DNA from: Pseudomonas sp. MN1F
GTDB lineage: Bacteria; Pseudomonadota; Gammaproteobacteria; Pseudomonadales; Pseudomonadaceae
DNA: 64,000 nucleotides
Assembly: GCF_009391885.1 (NCBI RefSeq)
Contig: NZ_VZII01000023.1
Location: forward strand, 1 to 64,000
Direction of reading: 5' to 3'
Shown: positions 38,692 to 46,595 of the stretch, in pieces
Numbering within the stretch: position 1 is the first letter of the stretch
Layout of the letters: each line of letters begins with the position of its first letter
The notes under the pieces: model-generated
Seen by the model: only the letters and a program-made list of their open reading frames with translations
The model's database searches: none
What the model was told of the DNA's origin: nothing
Made by a program: the position numbers and the translations under genes

Positions 38692-41409
38692 ATGACAGAT
38701 CTGTCCCGTACGCATGGATTCGCCAGCCAGGCCCTGGGCCTGCTGGACGGGCGTTTCTTCCGGCCACCACAGCCGGACGGCCACGTGCCGCGTGCACGTC
38801 TGTGCCGCCGCTTGCAGGGCGGCCTTGGCGGGCGCCTGTTATTGGTCAACGCCCCCGCAGGCTTTGGCAAAAGCTCCCTGGCCATCGAATTCTGCGAGTC
38901 GCTGCCCAGCCATTGGCGCAGCCTGTGGCTCGGCCTGAGCCAGCGGGATGCCGACCCCGGCCGTTTCCTTGAGCGCCTGCTCGAAGGCCTGCAGCAATAC
39001 TGCCCGGCACTGGGCGGGCAGGCCATGGGCCTGTTGAAGATGCGTCAGCGCCACCAACCCTTTGCGTTCGAAGAGTGGATCGACAGCTTGCTCGACGAGT
39101 TGGCGCTCTACCTCCAGGCCGATACGCCTTTGCTGCTGGTGCTGGACGACTACCACCTGGCCCAAGGGCCGGTACTCGATCGCTGCCTGCAGTTCTTCCT
39201 CAATCACTTGCCGGCTGGCCTGGTACTGCTGGTAACCAGCCGCCAGCGCCCGGACTGGCACCTGGCGCGGCTGCGTCTGTCACGCCAGCTGGTCGAGCTT
39301 GGCGAGCAGGATCTGCGCCTGACACCGGACGAATCGCTGGCAGTGATTGGCCGCCAGCCCACAGGGCTGCGCGGTCAGGCACTGGACAACCTGATTCAAC
39401 GCAGCGATGGCTGGGTGGCCGGACTGCGCTTTTGGCAGTTGGCCGCCAGCGAGGCCGGTGACGAGCATGCCTTGCCCCAGGCCCTGCACGGTGGCGAAGG
39501 GCTGATCCGCGACTACCTGCTGGAAGAAGTCATCGAGATGCTGCCAGCGGACGTGCAGGCGTTTCTGGACGACACGGCCTGCCAGGAGCGCTTTTGCGCT
39601 GCGCTGTGTGATGCGCTGCGTGAACGTCACGACAGTGACGCGATCCTGCGTTATCTGCAGGCGCATCAGGTGTTTCTGGTGCCGCTGGACGAACATGGCC
39701 ACTGGTATCGCTACCATCACCTGTTCTCTGACCTGCTGCGCAGCCGCCAGTCCAGCGAGCCGCTGGCGCGCCTGCACCTGCGCGCCTGCCGCTGGTTCCA
39801 GGCCCAGGGGTTGCTCGACGAGGCGGTGGAACAGGCGTTACGCGCTGGCCACCTCGACGTTGCCGCCGACCTGGTGCAGAGCCTGTCCGAAGAACAACTG
39901 CTGGCCGAGCAGAACGTCGGCATGCTGTTGCGCTGGAAGATGGACCTGCCCGACAGCCTGCTGATCAGCACGCCGCGGTTGATCGTGCTGTACAGCTGGG
40001 CACTGGGCCTGGCCTGCCAGCTGGATGCGGCAGAAGAGCTGGCAAGTTACCTCAGCCGCTTCCTGCCCGCGCCTTCGGCCACCGCACAGAGGTCGATGCT
40101 GGCGCAGTGGCTGGCCCTGAGCGGGGTCATCGCCCGTGGCCGGGGTGACCGCGAACGGACCTTGGCCTATTGCGGCGAAGCGCTGCAGAGCCTGCCGAGC
40201 AAGCGCTATGGGCAACGCCTGGTGTGCCTGTCGACGCTGTCCAACCTGGCCATTGCCGATGGCGACTTCTGGCGCGCGCGCGGCTGGAACCGCGAAGCGC
40301 TGGAGCTGGCGCAGCGAGTCGGCAACCCGTTGTTCGAGGCGCTGGCGCATTATGATCGTGCGCGGGTGCTGCATGCCCGCGGCGAGGTGTTGCGGGCGCT
40401 GGATGAAGTGCGTCAAGGTTTGCAGCGCCTGCAGGGGCTGTCGGCACAGCGGCTGTACGCGGTGCGGGCCCGCTTGACCTTGTACGAGGGCTACCTGCTG
40501 GTGGCGCGCCTGCAGCCTGCGCAAGGGCGTGCGCGCTTGCGCGCAGGGCTTGGCGAGGCGCGCGCCTGCCGTGACATCAGCGTGCTGATCGGCCATTGCG
40601 TGATTGCCTCGCTCGATGGCCGTGAGGGCCAATTTGCCGAGGCTTTCGCCGAGCTGGCCGAGGCGGAGCGGTTGATGCACATCTGGGATGTGCCGCCGAT
40701 CTTCTACCTGGCGATGATCACTCTGGTGAAGTGCGAACTGTGGCTCGCCCAGGGCCGTATCGATCTGGCCGAATCCTGGTTGCTGCGCCTGGGCCAGACC
40801 TACGGCGGCCAGCACCCGGCGGCGGCGCCAGAGTTTCACCCTTTGTTGCCACTGCATATCGAACTGCAGCAGGCTCTGCTCGAGCGTGTGCAGCAGCGCA
40901 GCGAAGACGCCGTGGCGCGCCTGTGCGCCCTGGCCGAGCGCGGGCAGGCCAGTGGCGGCATGATGCTCACCCTGCACGCACTGTCGCAGTGGGTCGACCT
41001 GTTATTGAGCGAGGGGCGTGAAGCACAGGCAGCGCAGCTGCTACCCATGGCGTTGAGCGCAGCCCGGGGCGGGGTGGTGCAGCCCTTCCAGCGCCTGATC
41101 GAATTGCATCCGGGTTGGCTGCGTGAGCAATTGCTTGCGCAACCAGCCTGCCAGGCCCAGGCCGAGCTGCTGGCGCGCCTGCCCGAGCCCGCGGCCCCCT
41201 CAGGCATCGCTGCCGAGGCATTGAGCGGTCGCGAGCTGGCGGTGCTCGAACTGATCGCCCAAGGCTGCTCCAACCAGCAGATCAGCGAGCGGCTGTTCAT
41301 CTCGCTGCACACCGTCAAGACCCATGCCAGCCATATCAACAGCAAGCTCGGGGTGGAGCGTCGCACCCAGGCAGTGGCCCGTGCCAAGTCGCTGGGCTTG
41401 CTGGGCTGA
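38692..41409 (+). CDS. MalT-like LuxR-family (LAL) transcriptional activator
   Basis: A 905-residue activator. An N-terminal NTPase carries Walker A APAGFGKS (54-61) and the Walker B-like LLLVLDDYH. A long helical repeat region follows, then a LuxR-type helix-turn-helix (LSGRELAVLELIAQGCSNQQ, then ISERLFISLHTVKTHASHIN) at about residues 840-900. It follows the DUF1302/DUF1329 pair and probably controls it or the acyl-CoA synthetase, by analogy with MalT-type local activators; that is inferred. The ribosome site is weak. Confidence 0.92.
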   Translation: MTDLSRTHGFASQALGLLDGRFFRPPQPDGHVPRARLCRRLQGGLGGRLLLVNAPAGFGKSSLAIEFCESLPSHWRSLWLGLSQRDADPGRFLERLLEGLQQYCPALGGQAMGLLKMRQRHQPFAFEEWIDSLLDELALYLQADTPLLLVLDDYHLAQGPVLDRCLQFFLNHLPAGLVLLVTSRQRPDWHLARLRLSRQLVELGEQDLRLTPDESLAVIGRQPTGLRGQALDNLIQRSDGWVAGLRFWQLAASEAGDEHALPQALHGGEGLIRDYLLEEVIEMLPADVQAFLDDTACQERFCAALCDALRERHDSDAILRYLQAHQVFLVPLDEHGHWYRYHHLFSDLLRSRQSSEPLARLHLRACRWFQAQGLLDEAVEQALRAGHLDVAADLVQSLSEEQLLAEQNVGMLLRWKMDLPDSLLISTPRLIVLYSWALGLACQLDAAEELASYLSRFLPAPSATAQRSMLAQWLALSGVIARGRGDRERTLAYCGEALQSLPSKRYGQRLVCLSTLSNLAIADGDFWRARGWNREALELAQRVGNPLFEALAHYDRARVLHARGEVLRALDEVRQGLQRLQGLSAQRLYAVRARLTLYEGYLLVARLQPAQGRARLRAGLGEARACRDISVLIGHCVIASLDGREGQFAEAFAELAEAERLMHIWDVPPIFYLAMITLVKCELWLAQGRIDLAESWLLRLGQTYGGQHPAAAPEFHPLLPLHIELQQALLERVQQRSEDAVARLCALAERGQASGGMMLTLHALSQWVDLLLSEGREAQAAQLLPMALSAARGGVVQPFQRLIELHPGWLREQLLAQPACQAQAELLARLPEPAAPSGIAAEALSGRELAVLELIAQGCSNQQISERLFISLHTVKTHASHINSKLGVERRTQAVARAKSLGLLG

Positions 41410-41584
41410 AGCTAGCTGCAAGGGGCATGGCGTTTCAAGATAATGGCGCCAGTCCATGACGTCATCGTGTGGTCAGTGCGTTGCATTCTCCACCCTCATC
41501 TTTCCTGACCGGCTGCCGATACAAGTTTCGGCGCCATGCATCGCCGCGCGCCATCCACCCATCTTTCCAATACAGGTCGTGTTG

Positions 41585-43192
41585 ATGCTGCAGTACGGGC
41601 AAAAGAGCTTTCTGATCGTCGACGACTTCACTGACTTTCGCACGTCGACCCGTTCCATGCTGCGCGAACTGGGCGTGCGCGATGTGGATACCGCGGACAG
41701 CGGTGAGCAGGCCCTGCGCATGTGCGGGCAGAAGCGCTACGACTTTATCCTCCAGGACTTCCACCTTGGTGACGGCAAGAAGAATGGCCAGCAGGTCCTC
41801 GAGGACCTGATCCTCGACAAGCTGATCAGCCATGAGTGCGTATTCATCATGGTCACTGCCGAGAGCAGCCAGGCCATCGTGCTCAGTGCCCTCGAGCACG
41901 AGCCCGATGCCTACCTGACCAAACCGTTCAACCGCGTGGGCCTGGCCCAGCGCCTGGACAAGCTGACCCAGCGCAAGACGTTGCTCAAGCCGATTCTGCA
42001 AGCCCTCGACCGTGGTCGCCCGGCCGAAGTGCTGGCGGCGTGCGCCGAGCTGTGCAAGAAAGACCCGCGTTTTGCGCCGTTGTGCCTGCGCTATCGCGCC
42101 GACGCGCTGCGTGACCTCAACCGCTTCGATGAGCTGGAGAAGTTTCTCAAGAGCATCCTCGCCAGCCGCCCGCAACCCTGGGTGTATGCGGCACTCGGCA
42201 GCCTGCTGCACAAGCGCGGGCAGAATGCTCAGGCCCAGGGTGTCTACGAGCAGGCGCTCAAGGCATTCCCGATCATGCCCGGGCTGTACGATGGCATGGC
42301 CGAAGTGCTGGTCGCCCAGGGTGAAACCAAGCGTGCTCAAGGCATGCTTGAGGAAGCGGTACGCTTGTCGCCCCTGGCGGTGCGCCGGCAGGCCGCACTG
42401 GGCAAGCTGGCGTTGGGCAACGAAGATTTCGAAAGCGCCTCCAAGGCCTTCCGCCATGCGGTGAATCAGGGCCAGAGCTCGCGCTACAAGGATGCTGAAA
42501 GCAACCTTGGGCTGGTCCAGGCGTTGATGAGCAAGAACGCCGGCTTTGGCCTGGATGCCCGCGCGCGGGTCGAAATCAACACCGTGCTCAGCGAAGTGGC
42601 CAAGGACAACCTCGAAGACCAGGGCCTGCAAGTGCGTGCCCGGCTGATGAAGGCCGCCAGCCTGCAGCAGGCGGGCGACCCCGAGACCGCTGCCAAGCTC
42701 ACCGAGCAGGCCATGCAGCGGCTGGAGAAGATGGACCAGTTCTTCTCGGTCGAGGCGGCCTTGACCGTGGCCAGGCAATTGCAGGCGCTCGGGCAGGAAG
42801 CCGCTGGCGGCAGCATCCTCAAGGGGTGCGTGGAAACCTACGGCGACGACCCCAAGGTCATGCAGAGCGTGGCCAAGCTGACCGACGACCCGGCCGTACT
42901 GGGTGCGGTCACCGAAGCGGTCGACCTCAATCGCCAGGGCGTGCGCAGCTATCAGGCCGGGCAACTCAACGAAGCCCTGCAGATGTTCCGCAAAGCCCTG
43001 TCGCTGCAGCCGAAGAACATCAGTATCGCGCTCAACACGGCGCAAGCGCTGCTGCGCATAGGTGGCGAGGTGACACCGCCGGCGATCCAGCAGGAATGCC
43101 GCGACTGCCTGAGCCGCGTGGCCGGCATCCCGACCAGCGACAGCCGCTTTGACCGCTACCGCAAACTGCACATCAAGGTCTTCGGCGCATGA
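41585..43192 (+). CDS. response regulator with TPR output domain
   Basis: A 535-residue protein with an N-terminal receiver domain: acidic pair Asp13/Asp14, phosphoacceptor Asp58 (ILQDFHLGDG), Thr91 and Lys113 (LTKPF). The rest is a set of tetratricopeptide repeats instead of a DNA-binding domain. ATG at 41585 follows AGGT; the open frame extends upstream to 41456 but the receiver domain sets the start. The stop overlaps the histidine kinase start (ATGA). Output is probably protein-protein interaction. Confidence 0.9.
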   Translation: MLQYGQKSFLIVDDFTDFRTSTRSMLRELGVRDVDTADSGEQALRMCGQKRYDFILQDFHLGDGKKNGQQVLEDLILDKLISHECVFIMVTAESSQAIVLSALEHEPDAYLTKPFNRVGLAQRLDKLTQRKTLLKPILQALDRGRPAEVLAACAELCKKDPRFAPLCLRYRADALRDLNRFDELEKFLKSILASRPQPWVYAALGSLLHKRGQNAQAQGVYEQALKAFPIMPGLYDGMAEVLVAQGETKRAQGMLEEAVRLSPLAVRRQAALGKLALGNEDFESASKAFRHAVNQGQSSRYKDAESNLGLVQALMSKNAGFGLDARARVEINTVLSEVAKDNLEDQGLQVRARLMKAASLQQAGDPETAAKLTEQAMQRLEKMDQFFSVEAALTVARQLQALGQEAAGGSILKGCVETYGDDPKVMQSVAKLTDDPAVLGAVTEAVDLNRQGVRSYQAGQLNEALQMFRKALSLQPKNISIALNTAQALLRIGGEVTPPAIQQECRDCLSRVAGIPTSDSRFDRYRKLHIKVFGA

Positions 43193-43881
43193 GCCAGGAT
43201 AACCAGGGGCTGGATTTTTCCACGGTGATCGCCTCCACCGTGCATGACCTGAAGAACTCGCTGTCCGCGCTGATCCAGTCCCATGACCAGTGGATGGCGC
43301 GGCTGCCTGAAGAATGGCGCAGCGGTACCGAGCAGGGCGTGATCGAGCATGAGTTCCGTCACCTCAACGGCATGTTGGTGCAGTTGCTGGGGCTGTACAA
43401 GCTGGGGGTGAACCAGCTGCCGGTATGCCCGGACTACCACGAGCTGGAAGACTTCATCGAGGCCCAGCTGGCGGCCCACCAGGAAGTGCTGCAGCACAAC
43501 GACATCCTTGCGACCTGGCGTGTCGACTCCGACAACCCGCTGGGCTTTTTCGACCGTGAACTGGTGGCTTCGGTGATCGCCAACGTGATCACCAACGCCA
43601 CCCGCTATGCTGGCCATGCGCTGTTGATCAGCATTGGCGAGGAACACGAGCACTTGGTCATCAGCGTCAACGACGACGGCCCGGGTTATCCGGCGCGGAT
43701 GCTCGAGCGCCAGCAGGATTACGTGCAGGGCATCGACTCGCAGAGCGGCAGCACCGGGCTCGGGCTGTATTTTGCGGCGCGGATTGCGGCGTTGCATGAG
43801 CGTAACGGCGTGCGTGGGCGGATCGAAATTGCCAATGGCGGGGCGCTTGGGGGTGGGTTGTTCAGGTTGTATTTGCCATGA
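43189..43881 (+). CDS. small soluble sensor histidine kinase
   Basis: A 230-residue kinase without membrane segments or sensor domain. His19 in the H-box TVHDLKNSLSAL is the likely phosphate donor; the ATPase domain has the N-box VIANVITNATRYA, G1 DDGPG and G2 STGLGLYFA. It overlaps the REC-TPR gene by 4 nt and is its likely partner. A signal must come from another protein or from the TPR partner, which is inferred. Confidence 0.9.
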   Translation: MSQDNQGLDFSTVIASTVHDLKNSLSALIQSHDQWMARLPEEWRSGTEQGVIEHEFRHLNGMLVQLLGLYKLGVNQLPVCPDYHELEDFIEAQLAAHQEVLQHNDILATWRVDSDNPLGFFDRELVASVIANVITNATRYAGHALLISIGEEHEHLVISVNDDGPGYPARMLERQQDYVQGIDSQSGSTGLGLYFAARIAALHERNGVRGRIEIANGGALGGGLFRLYLP

Positions 43882-43987
43882 GCGGTTTAATTCCTGCATT
43901 GATCTTTGTCATGAATTGAAACCCATGCTGAAGATAAGTAGGTAAGCATTCCTGGTGTTTTGTGGGATAGGTCTGAAACACGAAAAC

Positions 43988-44009
43988 GGGGCCAATGGCC
44001 CCTTTTTTC
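43988..44009 (+). terminator. intrinsic terminator after histidine kinase gene
   Basis: GGGGCC (43988-43993) pairs with GGCCCC (43997-44002) around AAT and is followed by six T. Confidence 0.9.
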
Positions 44010-44063
44010 TTGGTTTTCGCACTGATAGTAATCACGCCCCATTACTCACTTTGCGAGCGCCTT

Positions 44064-44252
44064 GTGAACAAATTCATCCGCCTCACACCTCTTCGGCTAT
44101 CTCCCTTTCATCCGGTTAAGTCCCATTCCGGCAAGCGTAAAGTCCGTCGCTACGAACTCGCCTCCCTTTTAGCCCAATGCCAGTTTGATGCTCCTCAATC
44201 AAAGGAGGATGAGAGTTGGGAGCGAATGCCTTCCATCGGCCGTGAGATCTGA
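44064..44252 (+). pseudogene. MazE/PemI-like antitoxin tail (fragment)
   Basis: A GTG-initiated open frame of 62 residues. Its C-terminal half, RRYELASLLAQCQFDAP then EDESWERMPSIGREI, has the pattern of the toxin-binding tail of MazE/PemI-type antitoxins (RYTLEELLAQC...W...P.GREL). The AbrB-type DNA-binding domain that should precede it is missing. No MazF-like toxin follows; a GNAT-like gene does. Could be a remnant or a truncated antitoxin serving something else. Confidence 0.4.
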
Positions 44253-44274
44253 GTCGGTTCGCGAGGGGACAGGT

Positions 44275-44802
44275 ATGAGAAGACGACACAATGATCTTCG
44301 TTACCAGGTATTTCGCTCTCAAGCGAGGACACTCACTTGCGAGTGCGTTAGTCAGAACGGTTTTTTGAGAGAGGGGCTCGAGGCGGATCGGGTGCGCATG
44401 GAGCCTATTACCTCTGAGGCGATCGCCACTTGCTTAGGCTGGGGCGAAGAGGCAAGTGCTTTTCCGTGGGAAGAGGTTTGCACCTGGAAGGCAAGCGACC
44501 TCAGGGGTTTTGACCTTTCCATCTGGTATGGGGCAGACCTTTGTGGTCTTTGCTACGCGAGCCCGCGAAAAAGTCGCTTACGTATCAAAGTTATTCTGTT
44601 GGAGAGCAATCCTGACAAGAGTCACCCGTTGAAGGGCGAAGTTGCCTCCCTCGCACTCACAGCCATAGATTTTTACGCACGTATGCTAGGTTGCCGCGAG
44701 ATTGAAATACAGGATCCTGTCACCGCTGCCAGGGCCCTTTACGAGGCGTTGGGCTTCAGCAGTACTGCGGATGGTCGGCTTGTGATCCGGGTTGAACCTT
44801 AA
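44275..44802 (+). CDS. GNAT-fold N-acetyltransferase-like protein
   Basis: A 175-residue protein. The C-terminal part (GADLCGLCYASPRKSRLRIK, AIDFYARMLGCREIEIQDPV, then ALYEALGFSST) has the late strands and helix of a GNAT domain, including the LYEALGF signature near the end. The acetyl-CoA R/QxxGxG/A loop is not clear. ATG at 44275 follows GAGGGGACAGGT. Base composition is lower in GC and it lies in an accessory patch. The substrate is unknown. Confidence 0.65.
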   Translation: MRRRHNDLRYQVFRSQARTLTCECVSQNGFLREGLEADRVRMEPITSEAIATCLGWGEEASAFPWEEVCTWKASDLRGFDLSIWYGADLCGLCYASPRKSRLRIKVILLESNPDKSHPLKGEVASLALTAIDFYARMLGCREIEIQDPVTAARALYEALGFSSTADGRLVIRVEP

Positions 44803-44841
44803 TAACATCCAGACAGTGTTAGCGAAGCTATGGAGGAAATC

Positions 44842-45012
44842 ATGCGATCCGAAAAGAGCCGTGAAAAGCCGATAGCCGTAGCCAAATTCGAGGCTGAGGC
44901 ACGACGACTGGCAAGCCAGATCTCAGTGAATCAGCTGCGTTTTCTTCAAGTCGCCAAAAGCAGAGGTGAGGCACTGGAGCCGGCGGGCCCGCTGGCCGGC
45001 CCGCAAGCCTGA
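44842..45012 (+). CDS. small ORF of 56 residues after the GNAT-like gene
   Basis: MRSEKSREKPIAVAKFEAEA onward, a charged, helical peptide followed by a Gly/Pro tail. ATG at 44842 has GGAGGAAATC directly upstream, a good ribosome site; an ATG at 44830 is also in phase. It lies 39 nt after the GNAT-like gene, suggesting a two-gene unit. No family recognised. Confidence 0.5.
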   Translation: MRSEKSREKPIAVAKFEAEARRLASQISVNQLRFLQVAKSRGEALEPAGPLAGPQA

Positions 45013-45056
45013 CATGCCTCAAGCTGCGGCGGCGCAGTCATCAGATCGAGAAGCCC

Positions 45057-45701
45057 ATGAGCGCTGCCCCCACCACTCTCATCCGCGAAACCTTCCCCGT
45101 AGGCCCATTGCAATGCAACTGCACCCTGATCGGCGACCCGGTCAGCAAGAAGGCCATCGTCGTCGACCCGGGTGGTGACCCGGACAGGATCCTCGCCCGC
45201 CTGCAAGCCCATGGCCTGACTCTGGTGAGCATCATCCACACCCACGCGCACTTCGACCATTTCCTCGCTTCGGGCACGCTCAAGGCGCTCACTGGCGCCA
45301 CCTTGCACCTGCACAAGCAGGACCAGCCGCTGTGGGACAACCTGGAAATGCAGTGCCAGATGTTCGGCGTGCCCTACACCCCGGTCCCGTCGCCAGACCA
45401 TTGGCTCGGCGATGACGAAGAACTCGCCTGTGGTTGCGGTGTGGCCCTGCACACGCCCGGGCACACACCCGGTTCGATGAGTTTCTGGTTCGCCGACGCC
45501 AAGCTGCTGATCGCCGGTGACACCCTGTTCCGCCGGGGTATCGGCAGGACCGACCTGTGGGGCGGTGACCAGCGCGCTATCGTGCGTTCGATCAAGGAGC
45601 GGCTGTATCGCCTGGACGAAGATGCCATCGTGGTCACAGGCCACGGGCCGGATACACGCCTGGGCGACGAGATGCGCGAGAACCCGTTCGTACGGGCTTG
45701 A
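45057..45701 (+). CDS. MBL-fold metallo-hydrolase (YcbL/glyoxalase II-like)
   Basis: A 214-residue metallo-beta-lactamase-fold hydrolase. The metal motif HTHAHFDH (residues 61-68) and later ligands in HTPGHTPGS, IAGDTLF and VVTGHGPDT are all present. It resembles the YcbL group related to glyoxalase II; the substrate is not certain. GAGAAG precedes the ATG. Codon use returns to the backbone type after the accessory patch. Confidence 0.92.
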   Translation: MSAAPTTLIRETFPVGPLQCNCTLIGDPVSKKAIVVDPGGDPDRILARLQAHGLTLVSIIHTHAHFDHFLASGTLKALTGATLHLHKQDQPLWDNLEMQCQMFGVPYTPVPSPDHWLGDDEELACGCGVALHTPGHTPGSMSFWFADAKLLIAGDTLFRRGIGRTDLWGGDQRAIVRSIKERLYRLDEDAIVVTGHGPDTRLGDEMRENPFVRA

Positions 45702-45810
45702 GCCTGGATGAAAAGCCTTTCATGGAATTTTTCCGTATTCTGGCGATCTATGCCTGGCATAGATCCCTCTGCGATCTGCCGAACACACGAATTTTTGTAG
45801 GAGCTTGTCC

Positions 45811-46536
45811 ATGTTCACCATGCGTCGTCTGATTATCGTCGCAACCGCTGCAGCCCTGATGACCGGCTGTGCCGGGCAGAATCCTTATGACAGCCAAGGC
45901 CAGGCTCAGGGCGAGTCCTCGGGGATGAGCAAGACCGCCAAGTACGGTGGCCTGGGCGCGCTGGCCGGTGCCATTGCCGGTGCCGCCATCGACCACAACA
46001 ACCGTGGCAAGGGCGCACTGATCGGCGCCGCCGCAGTGGGTGCCGCCGCTGCCGGTTACGGCTACTACGCCGACAAGCAGGAAGCCGAGCTGCGCGCGAA
46101 AATGGCCAACACCGGCGTCGAAGTTCAGCGCCAGGGCGACCAGATCAAGCTGATCATGCCGGGCAACATCACCTTCGCCACCGACTCGGCCAACATTTCG
46201 CCGAGCTTCTACAACCCGCTGAACAACCTGGCCAACTCGTTCAAGTCGTTCAACCAGAACACCATCGAAGTGGTCGGCTTCACCGACAGCACCGGCAGCC
46301 GCCAGCACAACATGGACCTGTCGCAGCGCCGCGCTCAGGCAGTCAGCACCTACCTGACCTCGCAGGGCGTGGATGCTTCGCGTGTGACCGTACGTGGCAT
46401 GGGCCCGGACCAGCCGATCGCCAGCAACGCCGACGCCAATGGCCGTGCCCAGAACCGCCGTGTAGAGGTCAACCTGAAGCCGATTCCGGGTCAGCAGTAT
46501 GACCAGCAGCAGGGCCAGGTTCAGCAGTACCCGTAA
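45811..46536 (+). CDS. OmpA-family lipoprotein with glycine-zipper domain
   Basis: A 241-residue outer-membrane lipoprotein. The lipobox LMTGC gives Cys20; a glycine-zipper hydrophobic part follows (GGLGALAGAIAGAAID, GALIGAAAVGAAAAGYGYYA), and then a C-terminal OmpA peptidoglycan-binding domain with FTDSTGSRQHNMDLSQRRAQ. The tail is Gln-rich. ATG at 45811 has AGGAG upstream. The YiaD type of protein is similar. Confidence 0.92.
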   Translation: MFTMRRLIIVATAAALMTGCAGQNPYDSQGQAQGESSGMSKTAKYGGLGALAGAIAGAAIDHNNRGKGALIGAAAVGAAAAGYGYYADKQEAELRAKMANTGVEVQRQGDQIKLIMPGNITFATDSANISPSFYNPLNNLANSFKSFNQNTIEVVGFTDSTGSRQHNMDLSQRRAQAVSTYLTSQGVDASRVTVRGMGPDQPIASNADANGRAQNRRVEVNLKPIPGQQYDQQQGQVQQYP

Positions 46537-46557
46537 GCCGTTCAGTACGGCGCAATG

Positions 46558-46593
46558 AAAAAGGGCAGGCCGGTGACGGCCTGCCCTTTTTCA
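46558..46593. terminator. bidirectional terminator between OmpA lipoprotein gene and pta
   Basis: AAAAAGGGCAGGCCG pairs with CGGCCTGCCCTTTTT around a GTGA loop; convergent genes flank it. Confidence 0.93.
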
Positions 46594-46595
46594 TT

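Larger units (their letters stand above)
43882..44274. other. 393-nt stretch with terminator and toxin-antitoxin remnant
   Basis: Holds the terminator of the kinase gene (43988-44009) and, in the right half, an open frame with a MazE-like tail (44064-44252). Base composition drops below the flanking backbone from here to about 44.9 kb. Confidence 0.5.
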
